64,000 nucleotides of DNA from Sciurus carolinensis. Its lineage: Eukaryota > Chordata > Mammalia > Rodentia > Sciuridae. Below the pieces are notes generated by a model. That model made no database searches. It saw nothing but the letters and a program-made list of their open reading frames with translations, and was not told where the DNA came from. Of this stretch, positions 34,410 to 44,447 are shown in pieces (within the stretch, counting starts at the first letter, position 1; every line of letters begins with the position of its first letter). Location of the stretch: positions 88,841,758-88,905,757 of the forward strand of contig NC_062217.1 in assembly GCF_902686445.1 (NCBI RefSeq). Reading direction: 5' to 3'. A program made the translations under genes and the position numbers.

Positions 34410-35217
34410 CCTCTGGGACCAGGGCAGGGAAGCCAGAGAATTCTCCAGGCGGCCCTGCTCCCTCCAGGAGCAGGCTCTTTCCACGGGGCGATCCAAGTTG
34501 GTGGACTAGAGGGTGACTGCATCTCCTGTCACTCCAGAATCCAGAATTCAAGAAGGGGAGGCATTGAGAGACTCGGACTAAAGTAGAGCCACGGGGTGAG
34601 TCTCCCCCACCAGGTGAAGCTCGGCCTGTGCAGCAGGCCCTGATAGGGGCGGCTTCTCAGAGCAGGGCAGGGCAGCAAGAGTCTTCCCCAGGTAGCCCTG
34701 CTCCCTCCGCAGTGGGCTCCTCCCACATGGCCAGCTTCTCAGAGCAGGCACCCCAGTGAGAGCCTTTCTGCACAGAACCAGCTCCAAGTCCCGGAGCCAG
34801 TGGCGAGCTCCAGGCAACAGGCAGATTCAGGGACCAGGACAGGGCAGCCAGGGACTTCCCCAAGCAGCTCTGCTCCCTCCAGCGGCAGGCTCCTTTCACG
34901 GTCAGCTTCTCGGAGGAGATCGCCCAGTGAGAGCCTTTCCGCACAGAGCCAGCTCCAAGTCCTGGAACCAGTAGTGGGCTAGGAGCAGCTTTCTTTGGAA
35001 GCATTGCATTATCAAGTTCCTCCAAGACTTCAGGCTACTGAAGGCTGGGAGGTGATATACTGTAAATCTACAGGGACACTATAAGCCAATAGAGGAAATC
35101 TGCAATATCTCAGACTCCCACTGGTATCTGACTAATATGAGAAAATGAGGGAAGAAAATATCCCAAACAAACCTAGATACTATAACAATAAAATCCAATG
35201 ATAGAACAGAAGAAGAA
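34410..35217 (+). promoter_or_regulatory. L1 5' UTR with promoter-monomer-like repeats
   Basis: The word CTGCTCCCTCC marks three related units, at 34455, 34698 and 34870. The second and third are full copies about 172 bases apart, sharing the block from the AGCTTCTC(A/G)GAG word through GTGAGAGCCTTTC and CCAGCTCCAAGTCC. The first is a partial unit lying upstream of the standard L1 start block (AAGTTGGTGGACTAGAGGGT at 34496-34515). The arrangement resembles the tandem promoter monomers known from mouse L1. The UTR is GC-rich and its minus strand is open for 122 codons (34657-35025), with the repeat visible as a recurring peptide. Confidence 0.8.
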
Positions 35218-36182
35218 ATGTCAGAAAGGGAGTTCAGATTGTACATAATTAAAACAATCAGGGAAGCAAATAAGGAGATGAAAGAGCAAATGCAGGCTTT
35301 GAAGGAGGAGATGAAAGAGCAAATGCAGGCATTAAATGATCACACCAATCAACAGTTGAAAGAGCAAATATGAGAAGCAAAAGATCATTTCAATAAAGAG
35401 TTAGAGATACTGATAAGAAAAAAACAGATATCCTTGAAATGAAGGAAACAATAAACCAAGTTAAAAACTCCATAGAAAGCATAACCAATAGGATAGAACA
35501 CCTGGAAGACAGAACTTCAGCCATTGAAGAAAAAATACTTAATCTTGAAAACAAAGTTGACCAAACAGAGAAGATGGTAAGAAATCATGAACAGAATCTA
35601 CAAGAATTATGGGATATCATGAAAGGACCAAATTTAAGAATTATTGGGATTGAGGAAGGCTTAGAGAAACAAACCAAAGGAAAGAACAATCTATTCAATG
35701 AAATAATATCAGAAAATTTCCCAAATCTGAAGAATGAAATGGAAAACCAAGTACAAGAGGCTTATAGGACTCCAAATACACAAAATTACAACAGACCCAC
35801 ACAAAGACACATTACTATGAAAATACCTAACATACAAAATAAAGACAGAATTTTAAAGTCCGCGAGAGAAAAGAATCAAATTACATTCAGGGGGAAACCA
35901 ATAGGAATATCAGCAGATTTTTCAATCCAGACCCTAAAAGCTAGAAGTGCCTGGAACAACATTTACCAACTCCTGAAAGAAAATGGATGCCAAACAAGAA
36001 TCTTATACTCAGCAAAACTTACTTTCAGATTTGGCGATGAAATAAGATCCTTCCATGATAAACAAAAGCTAAAGGAATTTACAAAAAGAAAGTCGGCATT
36101 AGAGAACATTCTCAGCAAAATATTCCACGAGGAAGAGATGAAAAACAACGATGCAAATCAGCAAAGGGAGGAACTAGTCTAA
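35218..36182 (+). pseudogene. L1 ORF1 (RNA-binding chaperone), start lost and one stop
   Basis: The usual start ATG is changed (ACA at the homologous site near 35208); the next in-frame ATG is at 35218. The N-terminal coiled-coil coding region contains a direct 33-base duplication (EMKEQMQAL encoded twice, 35278-35330). A TGA at about 35371 sits where an arginine codon is expected (a CpG-type change), and indels follow. From 35439 the frame is open for 247 codons to the natural stop. It covers the rest of the coiled coil, the RRM (NLRIIGIEEG near residue 65 of this piece) and the C-terminal domain (ITFRGKPI...ISADFS). Confidence 0.92.
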
Positions 36183-36229
36183 AGGAATAGCCAAATAAAG
36201 GAGAAACCAAATCATGTCAAAAAACAAAA

Positions 36230-39200
36230 ATGAGTCAAATGACTGGGAATACAAATCATAATAATAACCCTGAATGTTAATGGCCTGAATTCATCAATCA
36301 AAAGACATAGACTGGCAGATTGGATTAAAAAGAAAAATCCAACAATATGCTGCCTGCAAGAGACTCACCTCATAGAAAGAGATACCCATAGACTAAAGGT
36401 GAAAGGATGGGAAAAAACATACCATGCACATGGACACAGCAAAAAAGCTGGGGTATCCATCCTCATTTCAGATAACGTGGACTTCAAGCCAAAACTAGTC
36501 AGAAGGGATAAAGAAGGACATTACATACTGCTTAAGGGAAGCATAAATCAGCAAGACATAACAATCATAAATATCTATGCCCCGAATATTGGCTCATCCA
36601 CGTATGTCATACAAATCCTTCTCAATTCCAGAAATCAAATAGACCACAACACAATAATACTAGGCAATTTTAACACACCTCTCTCACCACTGGATAGATC
36701 TTCCAAACAAAAATTGAATAAAGAAACCATAGATCTCAATAACACAATCAACAATTTAGACTTAATGGACATATATAGAATTTACCATCCAACAAAGAAT
36801 GAATACATTTCTTCTCAGCAGCACATGGATCCTTCTCTAAAATAGACCATATTTTATGCCACAAAGCTACTGTTAGCAAATACAAGAAGATAGAGATACT
36901 ACCTTGTATTCTATCGGATCATAATGGATTGAAATTAGAAATAAATGACAGAATAACAAACAGAAACTTCTCCAATACCTGGAGATTAAATAATACGCTA
37001 TTATATGATGAATGGATAACAGAAGACATCAGGAGGGTAATAAAAAAAAATTCTTAGAAGGAAACGAGAACAAAGACACATCATATCAAAATCTCTGGGA
37101 CACTATGAAAGCAGAACTTAGAGGAAGATTTATTTCATGGGGCACATTCAACAAAAGAAGTAGAAATCAACAAACAACTTAACACTACAGCTCAAAGCCC
37201 TAGAAAAAGAAGAGCAGACCAACATCAAAAGTAGAAGACAGGAAACAGTTAAAATCACAGCCGAAATCAACGAAATTGAAACGAAAGAAACAATCGGAAA
37301 AATTAACAAAATAAATAGTTGGTTCTTTGAAAAAATAAACAAAATTGATAAACCCTTAGCCACACTAGCAAAGAAAAAGAGGGAGAAAACTCAAATTACT
37401 AAAATTCGGAATGAACAAGGAAATATCACAACAGACACGAGTGAAATACAAAACATAATTAGAAGCTATTTTGAAAATCTATACTCCAACAAAACAGAAA
37501 ACCTCTAAGACATTAACAAATTTCTAGAGACATAAAATTACCTAAACTGAACGAGTTGGACATACACAACTTAAATAAACCAATTTCAAGCAATGAAATA
37601 GAAGAGGTCATCAAAAGCCTTCCAAAAAAGAAAAGTCCGGGACCAGATGCGTTCTCAGCCGAGATCTACAAAACCTTTAAAGAAGAGCTCATTCCAATAC
37701 TCCTCAAAGTATTCCATGAAATAGAAGAGGAGGGAACCCTCCCAAACTCATTCTATGAAGCCAATATCACCCTGATACCTAAACCAGACAGAGACACATC
37801 AAGGAAAGAAAATTTCAGACCTATATCCTTAATGAACATTGATGCAAAAATTCTCAACAAAATTTTAGCAAATCGCATACAAAAACATATTAAAAAGATA
37901 GTGCACCACGATCAAGTGGGTTTCATCCCAGGGATGCAAGGTTGGTTCAACATCAGGAAATCAATAAATGTCATTCACCATATCAACAGACTTAAAGTAA
38001 AGAATCACATGATTATTTCAATAGATGCAGAAAAAGCATTCGATAAAGTACAGCATCCCTTCATGCTCAAAACACTAGAAAAATCTGGGATAGTGGGAAC
38101 ATTCCTTAACATTGTAAAGGCCATCTACGCTAAGCCCATGGCCAATATCATTCTAAATGGTGAAAAACTGAAAGCATTCCTCCTAAAAACTGGAACAAGA
38201 CAGGGATGCCCTCTTTCACCACTTCTATTCAACATTGTCCTTGAAACTCTAGCCAGAGCAATTAGACAGACCAAAGAAATTAAAGGGATACAAATTGGAA
38301 AAGAAGAACTCAAACTATCCTTGTTTGCTGATGACATGATTATATATTTAGAGGAACCTGGAAATTCTACCAGAAAACTTTTAGATCTCATAAGTGAATT
38401 CAGTAAAGTAGCAGGTTACAAGATCAATGCTCATAAATCCAATGCATTTTTATACATAAGTGATAAATCTTCAGATAGAGAAATTAGGAAAACTACCCCA
38501 TTCACAATAGCATCGAAAAACATAAAATACTTGGGAATCAATCTCACAAAAGAGGTGAAAGACCTCTACAATGAGAACTACAGAACATTAAAGAAAGAAA
38601 TTAAAGGAAACCTTAGAAGATGGAAAGATTTCTCATGTTTTTGGATAGGCAGAATTAATACTGTCAAAATGGCCAGACTACCTAAACTGCTATACAGATT
38701 CAATGCAATTCCAGTTAAAATCCAAATGATGTACCTTACAGAAATAGAGCAAGCAATTATGAAATTCATCTGGAAGAATAAAAAACCCAGAATAGCTACA
38801 GTAATCCTCAGTAGCAAGAGCAAAGCAGAGGGTATCACAATACCAGTTCTTCAATTCTATTACAAAGCAATAGTAATAAAAACGGCATGGTATTCGTATC
38901 AAAATAGACAGGTAGATCAATGGAACAGAATAGAGGACATGGCAGAAACTCAAATAAATACAATTTTCTCATACTAGACCAATGGGCCAAAAACATGCAA
39001 TGGAGAAAAGATAGCCTCTTCAACAAATGGTACTGGGAAAACTGGAAAACCATATGCAAAAGAATGAAACTAATCCCCTATCTCTCACGGTGCACAAACC
39101 CAACTCAAAATGGATGAAGGACATAGGAATCAGACCAGGGACCCTGCATCTTATAGAAGAAAAAGTAGGTCCAAATCTTCAACTTGTTGACTTAGGATCA

Positions 39201-39965
39201 GACTTCCTTAACAGGACTCCCATAGCACAAGAAATAAAAGCAAGAATCAACAACTGGGATAGATTCAAACTAAAAAGCTTTCTCTCAGTAAAGGAAACTA
39301 TCAGTAATGTGAAGAGAGAGCGTACAGAGTGGGAGAATATCTTTGCCACTCATACTTCAGATAGAGTGTTAATTTCCGGAATATATAAAGAACTCAAAAA
39401 ATTCTACACCAAGAATACAAATAATAAAATCAACAAATGGGCTATGGAAATGAACAGACACTTCACAGAAGAAGATGTACAAGCAATCAACAGATATATG
39501 AAAAAATGTTCAACATCTGTAGTAATAAGAGAAATGCAAAACAAAACTACCCTAAGATTCCATCTCACCCCAATTAGAATGGGGATTATCAAGAACACAA
39601 GCAATAATAGGTCTTGACGTGGATGTGGGGAAAAAGGTACACTCATACATTGCTGGTGGGGTTGCAAATTAGTGCAGCCACTCTGGAAAGCAATATGGAG
39701 ATTCCTCAGAAAGCTTGGAATGGAACCACCATTTGACTCAGCTATCCCACTCCTTGGCCTATACCCAAAGGACTTAAAATCAGCATACTACAGATATACA
39801 GCCATATCAATGTTCATTGCTGCTCAATTCACCATAGCCAGATTATGGAACCAACCTAGATGTCCTTCAATTGATGAATGGATAAAGAAACTGTGGCATA
39901 TATATTCAATGGAATATTACTCCGCCATAAAGAATGATAAAATTATGGCATTTGCAGGCAAATAG
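36230..39965 (+). pseudogene. L1 ORF2 (endonuclease/reverse transcriptase), several breaks
   Basis: ORF2p nicks target DNA and copies L1 RNA there. A 5-base deletion soon after the start (36260 region) shifts the frame. The endonuclease is open from 36399 to 36845 and carries the INIYAPN and ILGNFNT motifs (the usual catalytic GDFN aspartate is asparagine here). A 1-base deletion then removes the frame. The RT domain is open for 473 codons (37556-38977) with the [24 protein letters not shown] and FADD catalytic motifs, the last near 38325. The C-terminus continues at 39027-39617, where a TGG is replaced by TGA in the zinc-knuckle region, then at 39672-39965 to the natural TAG. Confidence 0.93.
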
Positions 39966-40060
39966 ACAAAATTGGAGAATATCATGCTATGTGAGATAAG
40001 CCAATCTCTAAAAACTAAAGGATGAATGATCTCCCTGATAAGCGGATGAGGACATATAAG

Positions 40061-40115
40061 GGGGGGTGGGAGGTGTTAGTGTTAGGGTTAGTGTTAGGTT
40101 TAGGGTTAGGGTTAA
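40061..40115 (+). repeat. G-rich and TTAGGG-like tract in L1 3' UTR
   Basis: A G7TGGGAGG run is followed by GTTAGTGTTAGGGTTAGTG and TTAGGTTTAGGGTTAGGG. Perfect TTAGGG hexamers alternate with one-base variants over about 42 bases (40074-40115). It occupies the polypurine position of the L1 3' UTR and has a counterpart in the minus-strand L1 at 44329-44359. Confidence 0.95.
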
Positions 40116-40342
40116 GGAGGGTGGTAAGAATGGAGGAAGGAAGGACTATATAGAGGGTAAAGAGGGGTGGGAGGGGTGGGGGGAACGGAAAAATAAAACA
40201 GAATGAATCAAACAACATTACCCTATGTAAATTTATGATTACTCAAATGGTATGCCTTGACTCCATGTAGAAGCAGAGAAACAACATGTATCCCATTTGT
40301 TTACAATAAAAAAAGAAATAAACAAAAAGATATATTCAATGT

Positions 40343-40958
40343 GACATTTAAGTATTTCTCTTTTATTTGAGGAATAGTAGGGAATCCTTGACAGGTTCGA
40401 CTTGTTGGATGTTGATTCTATCACAGCTGTGTTTGCTTTTAATTTAAAAAAGCCTATATTTTATATTTTGCAATGCACCATGTTGAGTAGATAAACACAA
40501 AAAATACTGGGCTTACAAAAATATAGAGAATGGTGTCTTTTTTTAATCACAAATACACATTTGATTATTTTTATGTGACATACATTCACATTTGAACACA
40601 TGTGTATTTGTACACACAAAACATTAACTCTAACAGAATTCCAAGTCTATTTATAAAAGTATGCAAGTAATTATGCTGTAATCATTATTATTTACTTGTG
40701 CAGTTAATCAACCATCAAGCCATAGTCTACCTACAGATAGGGTGTATCACAGTGACAGGTTTTATTTGCTCTTCTGAAAGTTCAGATAATTTTGTTCCTA
40801 TTCTTTTCTGTTGTTGACTTAATTCTTTGTCAGATTGTTTTCTCAGAGATTTATCTTTGTCCAATTACTCTGACTTTTTAAAAAGAAAAACATGTTAGAT
40901 TAATAGGCATTTTAAAGTGTATGAAACCTAACTTGTTAAGAGATACAATATGATCAAA
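40343..40958. other. Unassigned AT-rich intergenic sequence
   Basis: Nothing recognisable between the full-length L1 and the ID-like SINE. Confidence 0.5.
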
Positions 40959-40971
40959 AATCTGTGTTTCA

Positions 40972-41068
40972 GGCAGTTGGTGGTATAGCTCAGTTGGTAG
41001 AGTGCTTGCCTTGTAAGCACAAGTCCAGAGTTCAGATCCCTCGCACTGCAGAGAAAAAAAAAAAAAAG
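40972..41068 (+). mobile_element. tRNA-derived (ID-like) SINE with A-tail
   Basis: The tRNA-like body has an excellent box A (TATAGCTCAGTTGGTAGAGT, 40984-41003) and a box B (GAGTTCAGATCCC) at 41028-41040, followed by a 14-base A run and G. A 13-bp target duplication AATCT(G/T)TGTTTCA, one mismatch, lies at 40959-40971 and 41074-41086. The body differs from the ID half of the dimeric SINEs around the anticodon region (CTTGTAAGCACAAG), so it may derive from another tRNA or an independent subfamily. With the flanking duplication and A-tail it is a retroposon, not a tRNA gene. Confidence 0.87.
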
Positions 41069-41086
41069 ATGGCAATCTTTGTTTCA

Positions 41087-42839
41087 CATTTGAAATAAAA
41101 ACATTTTAATTGCTTTAAAATGTATAAATTAAGCTGGTTTCAGATCCTTAAGGAGTTGGAATCTGAATAATTTTATTTTATATTTTTAGGTTTTCTGCTT
41201 TTTAGTCCACTTCTATATAAAACAGAGAAGATCATGTCAACTTCAGATGCTGTCTTTACCTAATATGGATATTCTGCTCCTACAACTTTGTTTCATTATT
41301 GCCACATATTATTATCCTTCCTATTCCTAGTTTTCTCTTTTGATGATCTCACTGTGCTTGGGATATCCTTTATTTTATGCTATTCTATACAATCAGAACC
41401 CTGGAAGTAGCTTTCCAAAACTTCCCTTGCTGCTTTCTGGGTGCTCTTTTAAAAAATCTGTATATGGCATATTGGCAAAATTTCTAAATACTGAGTTTTC
41501 TTATATTTATTTTGTCTTAAAGTTTAGAAACTTCCCTCAATCATAATTTTCAAGCAAAATGTATAGACAAATGAAATGATTAAAGAAAAGCAAATAAATT
41601 AAATGAGAGGAAAAAATAGTAACTATGATAGAGCAAATTTTTATGCACATTCTTCATCACTGCAATTCCATATGATTCTGGATTTTAAAATAAAGACAAA
41701 TTAAGTTTTTAATACCTTAATCAAAACAAAGAAAAAGAAATCTTCAGGTGTTAAAAATAGCATACATTAAAGCCAAAGAAGTAAATATATAGAATCATAA
41801 TGAGAACTTAAGAGTTCTACTAGAATCAGAGAGCTAGGTATTTTTAACAGACTCACAGGACCTGGTGGTATATCCTAGATGTATTTATTAAACACATGAA
41901 TAAAGACATCAATCAGTTTTAGTTCCCAAGGTAAATGGAAAGTAGAACTTGAATAGCTATTATACCTCTATCTCTGAAAGAATTCTCCCCACATTAGAAG
42001 GAAATAAAAAATTGTCCTTTCTATTGCCTAAGAAATGTAAAGTCGTACTCAAGTAGGAATGTTATTCTACTTGAGACAGTTGTGAAAATTTTCTTTTTAT
42101 GAGAAATCAGATCTATTGTTACAAATTTGTAACCAGGTAGAATAAAAAGAACTAAATTTACTTCCTGTCCTGAAAATTGAAACAAAGGAGGAGGAGGAGA
42201 GAAGGAGTGGGGGGCAGTGAAGAGGAGGAGGAAACAGACAAATATACGAACAGTGAACTTTAGACACTAAACATCAGGCAGCAAAGCATAGGGAACACTG
42301 AAGGAAAGGAAACAAATGAGGTGTACCACCTAACTGCACTTGCTTACTAACTAGAGAATTTCTGAATTGTAGTGTAAGAAGTGGAAAACCAGTTGAAGCA
42401 TGGCAATCTCCCTACATTGAGAAGACAGAAGTCCAAGTCTCAATAGATCAAAGTGCTTCAAACTCACAGGCAAAATATTAAAGAGGAAACAGCAGAGAAA
42501 GACTTGAAGAGCTACAGAAGGTTCACCTTTATGATGGAGCTGAACACTGATAATCAAATACACATCATACAATTTCCTAAGACCCTGGAAATACCTGCAC
42601 AAAAGGAGTAGACAAAACGATTCCAGGAATCACATAGTACTAAGGTTATTACCTATTCTCACCAGCAATAGAAGGTTTGGCAATTCACCGTGCATTAAAT
42701 GGAGTACATAATTATAAGTGGTAGGAAAAAGGTAGTCCTAGATTATTAGACCTTATTCTGTATAACACAACTTCAAAAGAAAATCTTTGGAAAGAAAAAG
42801 TTGTTCGCAATTAGCTTTCCATCCAAGAAAGTTTTATAT
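41087..42839. other. Unassigned AT-rich intergenic sequence
   Basis: No gene or named repeat recognised. A purine-rich (GGA)n-like tract lies at about 42184-42238. The part from about 42240 on could be a continuation of the HAL1-like relic that follows, but the similarity is too weak to claim. Confidence 0.45.
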
Positions 42840-43690
42840 TCTGGAAATATAAAATTTTCTAGGATCTGATTAAAAATAATTTACAATATCCAACACCCAA
42901 TCAAATATTTCCATGCACAGAAAGTCAGGAAAGCTTGATTCATAATGAGGAAAAACCAAAATAAATACAAAACAAAACAAAATCAAACACAAAACACAGA
43001 AATGACAAATTTTGGAATTAATATACAAAGTCATTGAAAGTCATTGAGCAATTATTTTTCAGTTCTGTATTTTAAATAAATGGCAATAAAGTAAGCATGT
43101 TAGGTAAGACATGGAAGAAATGTAAAGTTGAAACTGAAATTCTAGATATAAAAGCTCAATGCAAAATATAAAAAAAATATACCCGATGTTTTATATGGTA
43201 GATTTGACATTGTAGAAAAAAATTATTGAACACAAAAACTTGGAAGTAGAATTATCCAAAGCAAAACACACTTAAAAACTAGGTTAAAAGGATAAGGGAG
43301 TGTAAAATGTGGGACAACTCAAGAGGCCCAATATATGTATAGAAGGATGAAATGATTCGAATTACATATTTTGAATAAATGGATTTAAAAATTGATTAAA
43401 TTACAAATTCTCAAGTCCATGACTTGAAAGAATCCTATACACATTATTAATGAAGAAAATTACAAAAGAATATATTGATTTGTTTAAAATTAAAAGAATC
43501 CTAAACACATAAAGTACAATTTAGACTCAAAGGGCAACTCAGAAAAACTATCTTTCAAAGTGAAAGTATTACTCAAAAGCAAATGAAGAGTTTTCCAGAC
43601 ATAGTAAATCTGAATTTGTCCTGAACATATCTGTACTTTAAACATGTTAAAATTAAGTTCCTTCAGAAAGAATGAAAATATCAAATGAAA
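42840..43690 (+). mobile_element. HAL1-like / ancient L1 ORF1 relic
   Basis: Weak but ordered similarity to the ORF1-only LINE HAL1. AGAAATGACAAATTTTGGAATTAATA... begins the coiled-coil coding part. TGTGGGACAACTCAAGAGGC with CCAATATATGTATA marks the RRM start. The block ACTATCTTTCAAAGTGAAAG with AGAGTTTTCCAGACATA marks the C-terminal domain near 43548-43605. Large deletions and stops occur throughout. Confidence 0.55.
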
Positions 43691-44113
43691 GATTGAATCT
43701 AATGAAAGAAACTAGGAGCACAAAAATGCTAAATAGGTGGGTAAACAAAAAGCAATATTTTTATTTGATTTAGAAATATCTTTAAAGATATGTTAAGTCA
43801 AAAGCATTAACAATGTAATCTGAAATTTACATTTATGAGAGTAAGGCCAGAAAGTCCAATTGCACTCAGATGAGGTAATTATATTGCACATGAAGTTATA
43901 TATTGTTATTTGAAATTTGACTGTAATAAGACATAAGTATATACCATATACCCTAAAGCAATCAGTTAAAAATTATAGTTCAAAATTTAACTCAGGTGGG
44001 ATATACAATTATTAAAATATATACAACTTATCTAAAAGAGGCAGAAAAGAAAAGAAGACACTAATAGAAAACATGGCAATATGAATCTATTTAAAACCAA
44101 CTCTTTCAATAAA
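43691..44113. other. Unassigned AT-rich intergenic sequence
   Basis: Nothing recognisable. It ends at the target duplication of the full-length minus-strand L1. Confidence 0.5.
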
Positions 44114-44328
44114 TACCAAAAATATTGTATTTTTTATTGTAAACAAATGGGACACATGATGTTTCTCTGTTCGTACATGGCGTAAAGACATACCATTTGT
44201 GTAATCATAAATTTACATAGGGTAATGTTGTTTGATTCATTCTGTTATTTTTTTCCCTTCCCCCCCACCCCTCCCATCCCTCTTTTCCCTCTATACAGTC
44301 CTTCCTTTCTCCATTCTTGCGCCCCTCC

Positions 44329-44372
44329 CTAACCCTCACTCTAACCCTAACACTAACCCCTCCCACCCCCCA
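44329..44372 (-). repeat. Telomere-like and G-rich tract in L1 3' UTR (minus strand)
   Basis: On the plus strand CTAACCCTCACTCTAACCC and TAACACTAACCCC (44330-44359) are followed by CTCCCACCCCCC. Read in L1 sense this is a G-run followed by TTAGGG and one-base variants, the counterpart of 40061-40115. It has fewer perfect hexamers than that copy. Confidence 0.93.
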
Positions 44373-44447
44373 TTATGTGTCATCATCCACTTATTAGTGA
44401 TATCATTCGTCCATTGGTTTCTTGAGATTGGCTTATCTCATTTAGCA

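Larger units (their letters stand above)
34410..40326 (+). mobile_element. Full-length L1 with repeated 5' UTR units
   Basis: A complete plus-strand L1: 5' UTR (34410-35217), ORF1 (35218-36182), ORF2 (36230-39965), 3' UTR with G-rich and telomere-like tract, and a mixed A-rich tail ending near 40326. The 16-bp target duplication AAGATATATTCAATGT is exact at 34394-34409 and 40327-40342 (the leading As are shared with the tail on the right). This places the true 5' end at 34410, about 75 bases before the usual L1 promoter start. The element is 5.9 kb and dead through multiple indels and stops in both ORFs. Confidence 0.95.

Noticed and set aside
37556..38977. 473-codon reverse-transcriptase frame as a domesticated host gene
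   Set aside because: It is flanked in order by the rest of an L1 with target duplications, and the neighbouring ORF2 parts are broken.
40061..40115. Interstitial telomere from an old chromosome fusion
   Set aside because: The same tract occurs at the same place in another L1, so it belongs to the L1 3' UTR.
40978..41050. Functional tRNA gene
   Set aside because: Target duplications and an A-tail show that it is a SINE, and the arms do not form a convincing cloverleaf by eye.
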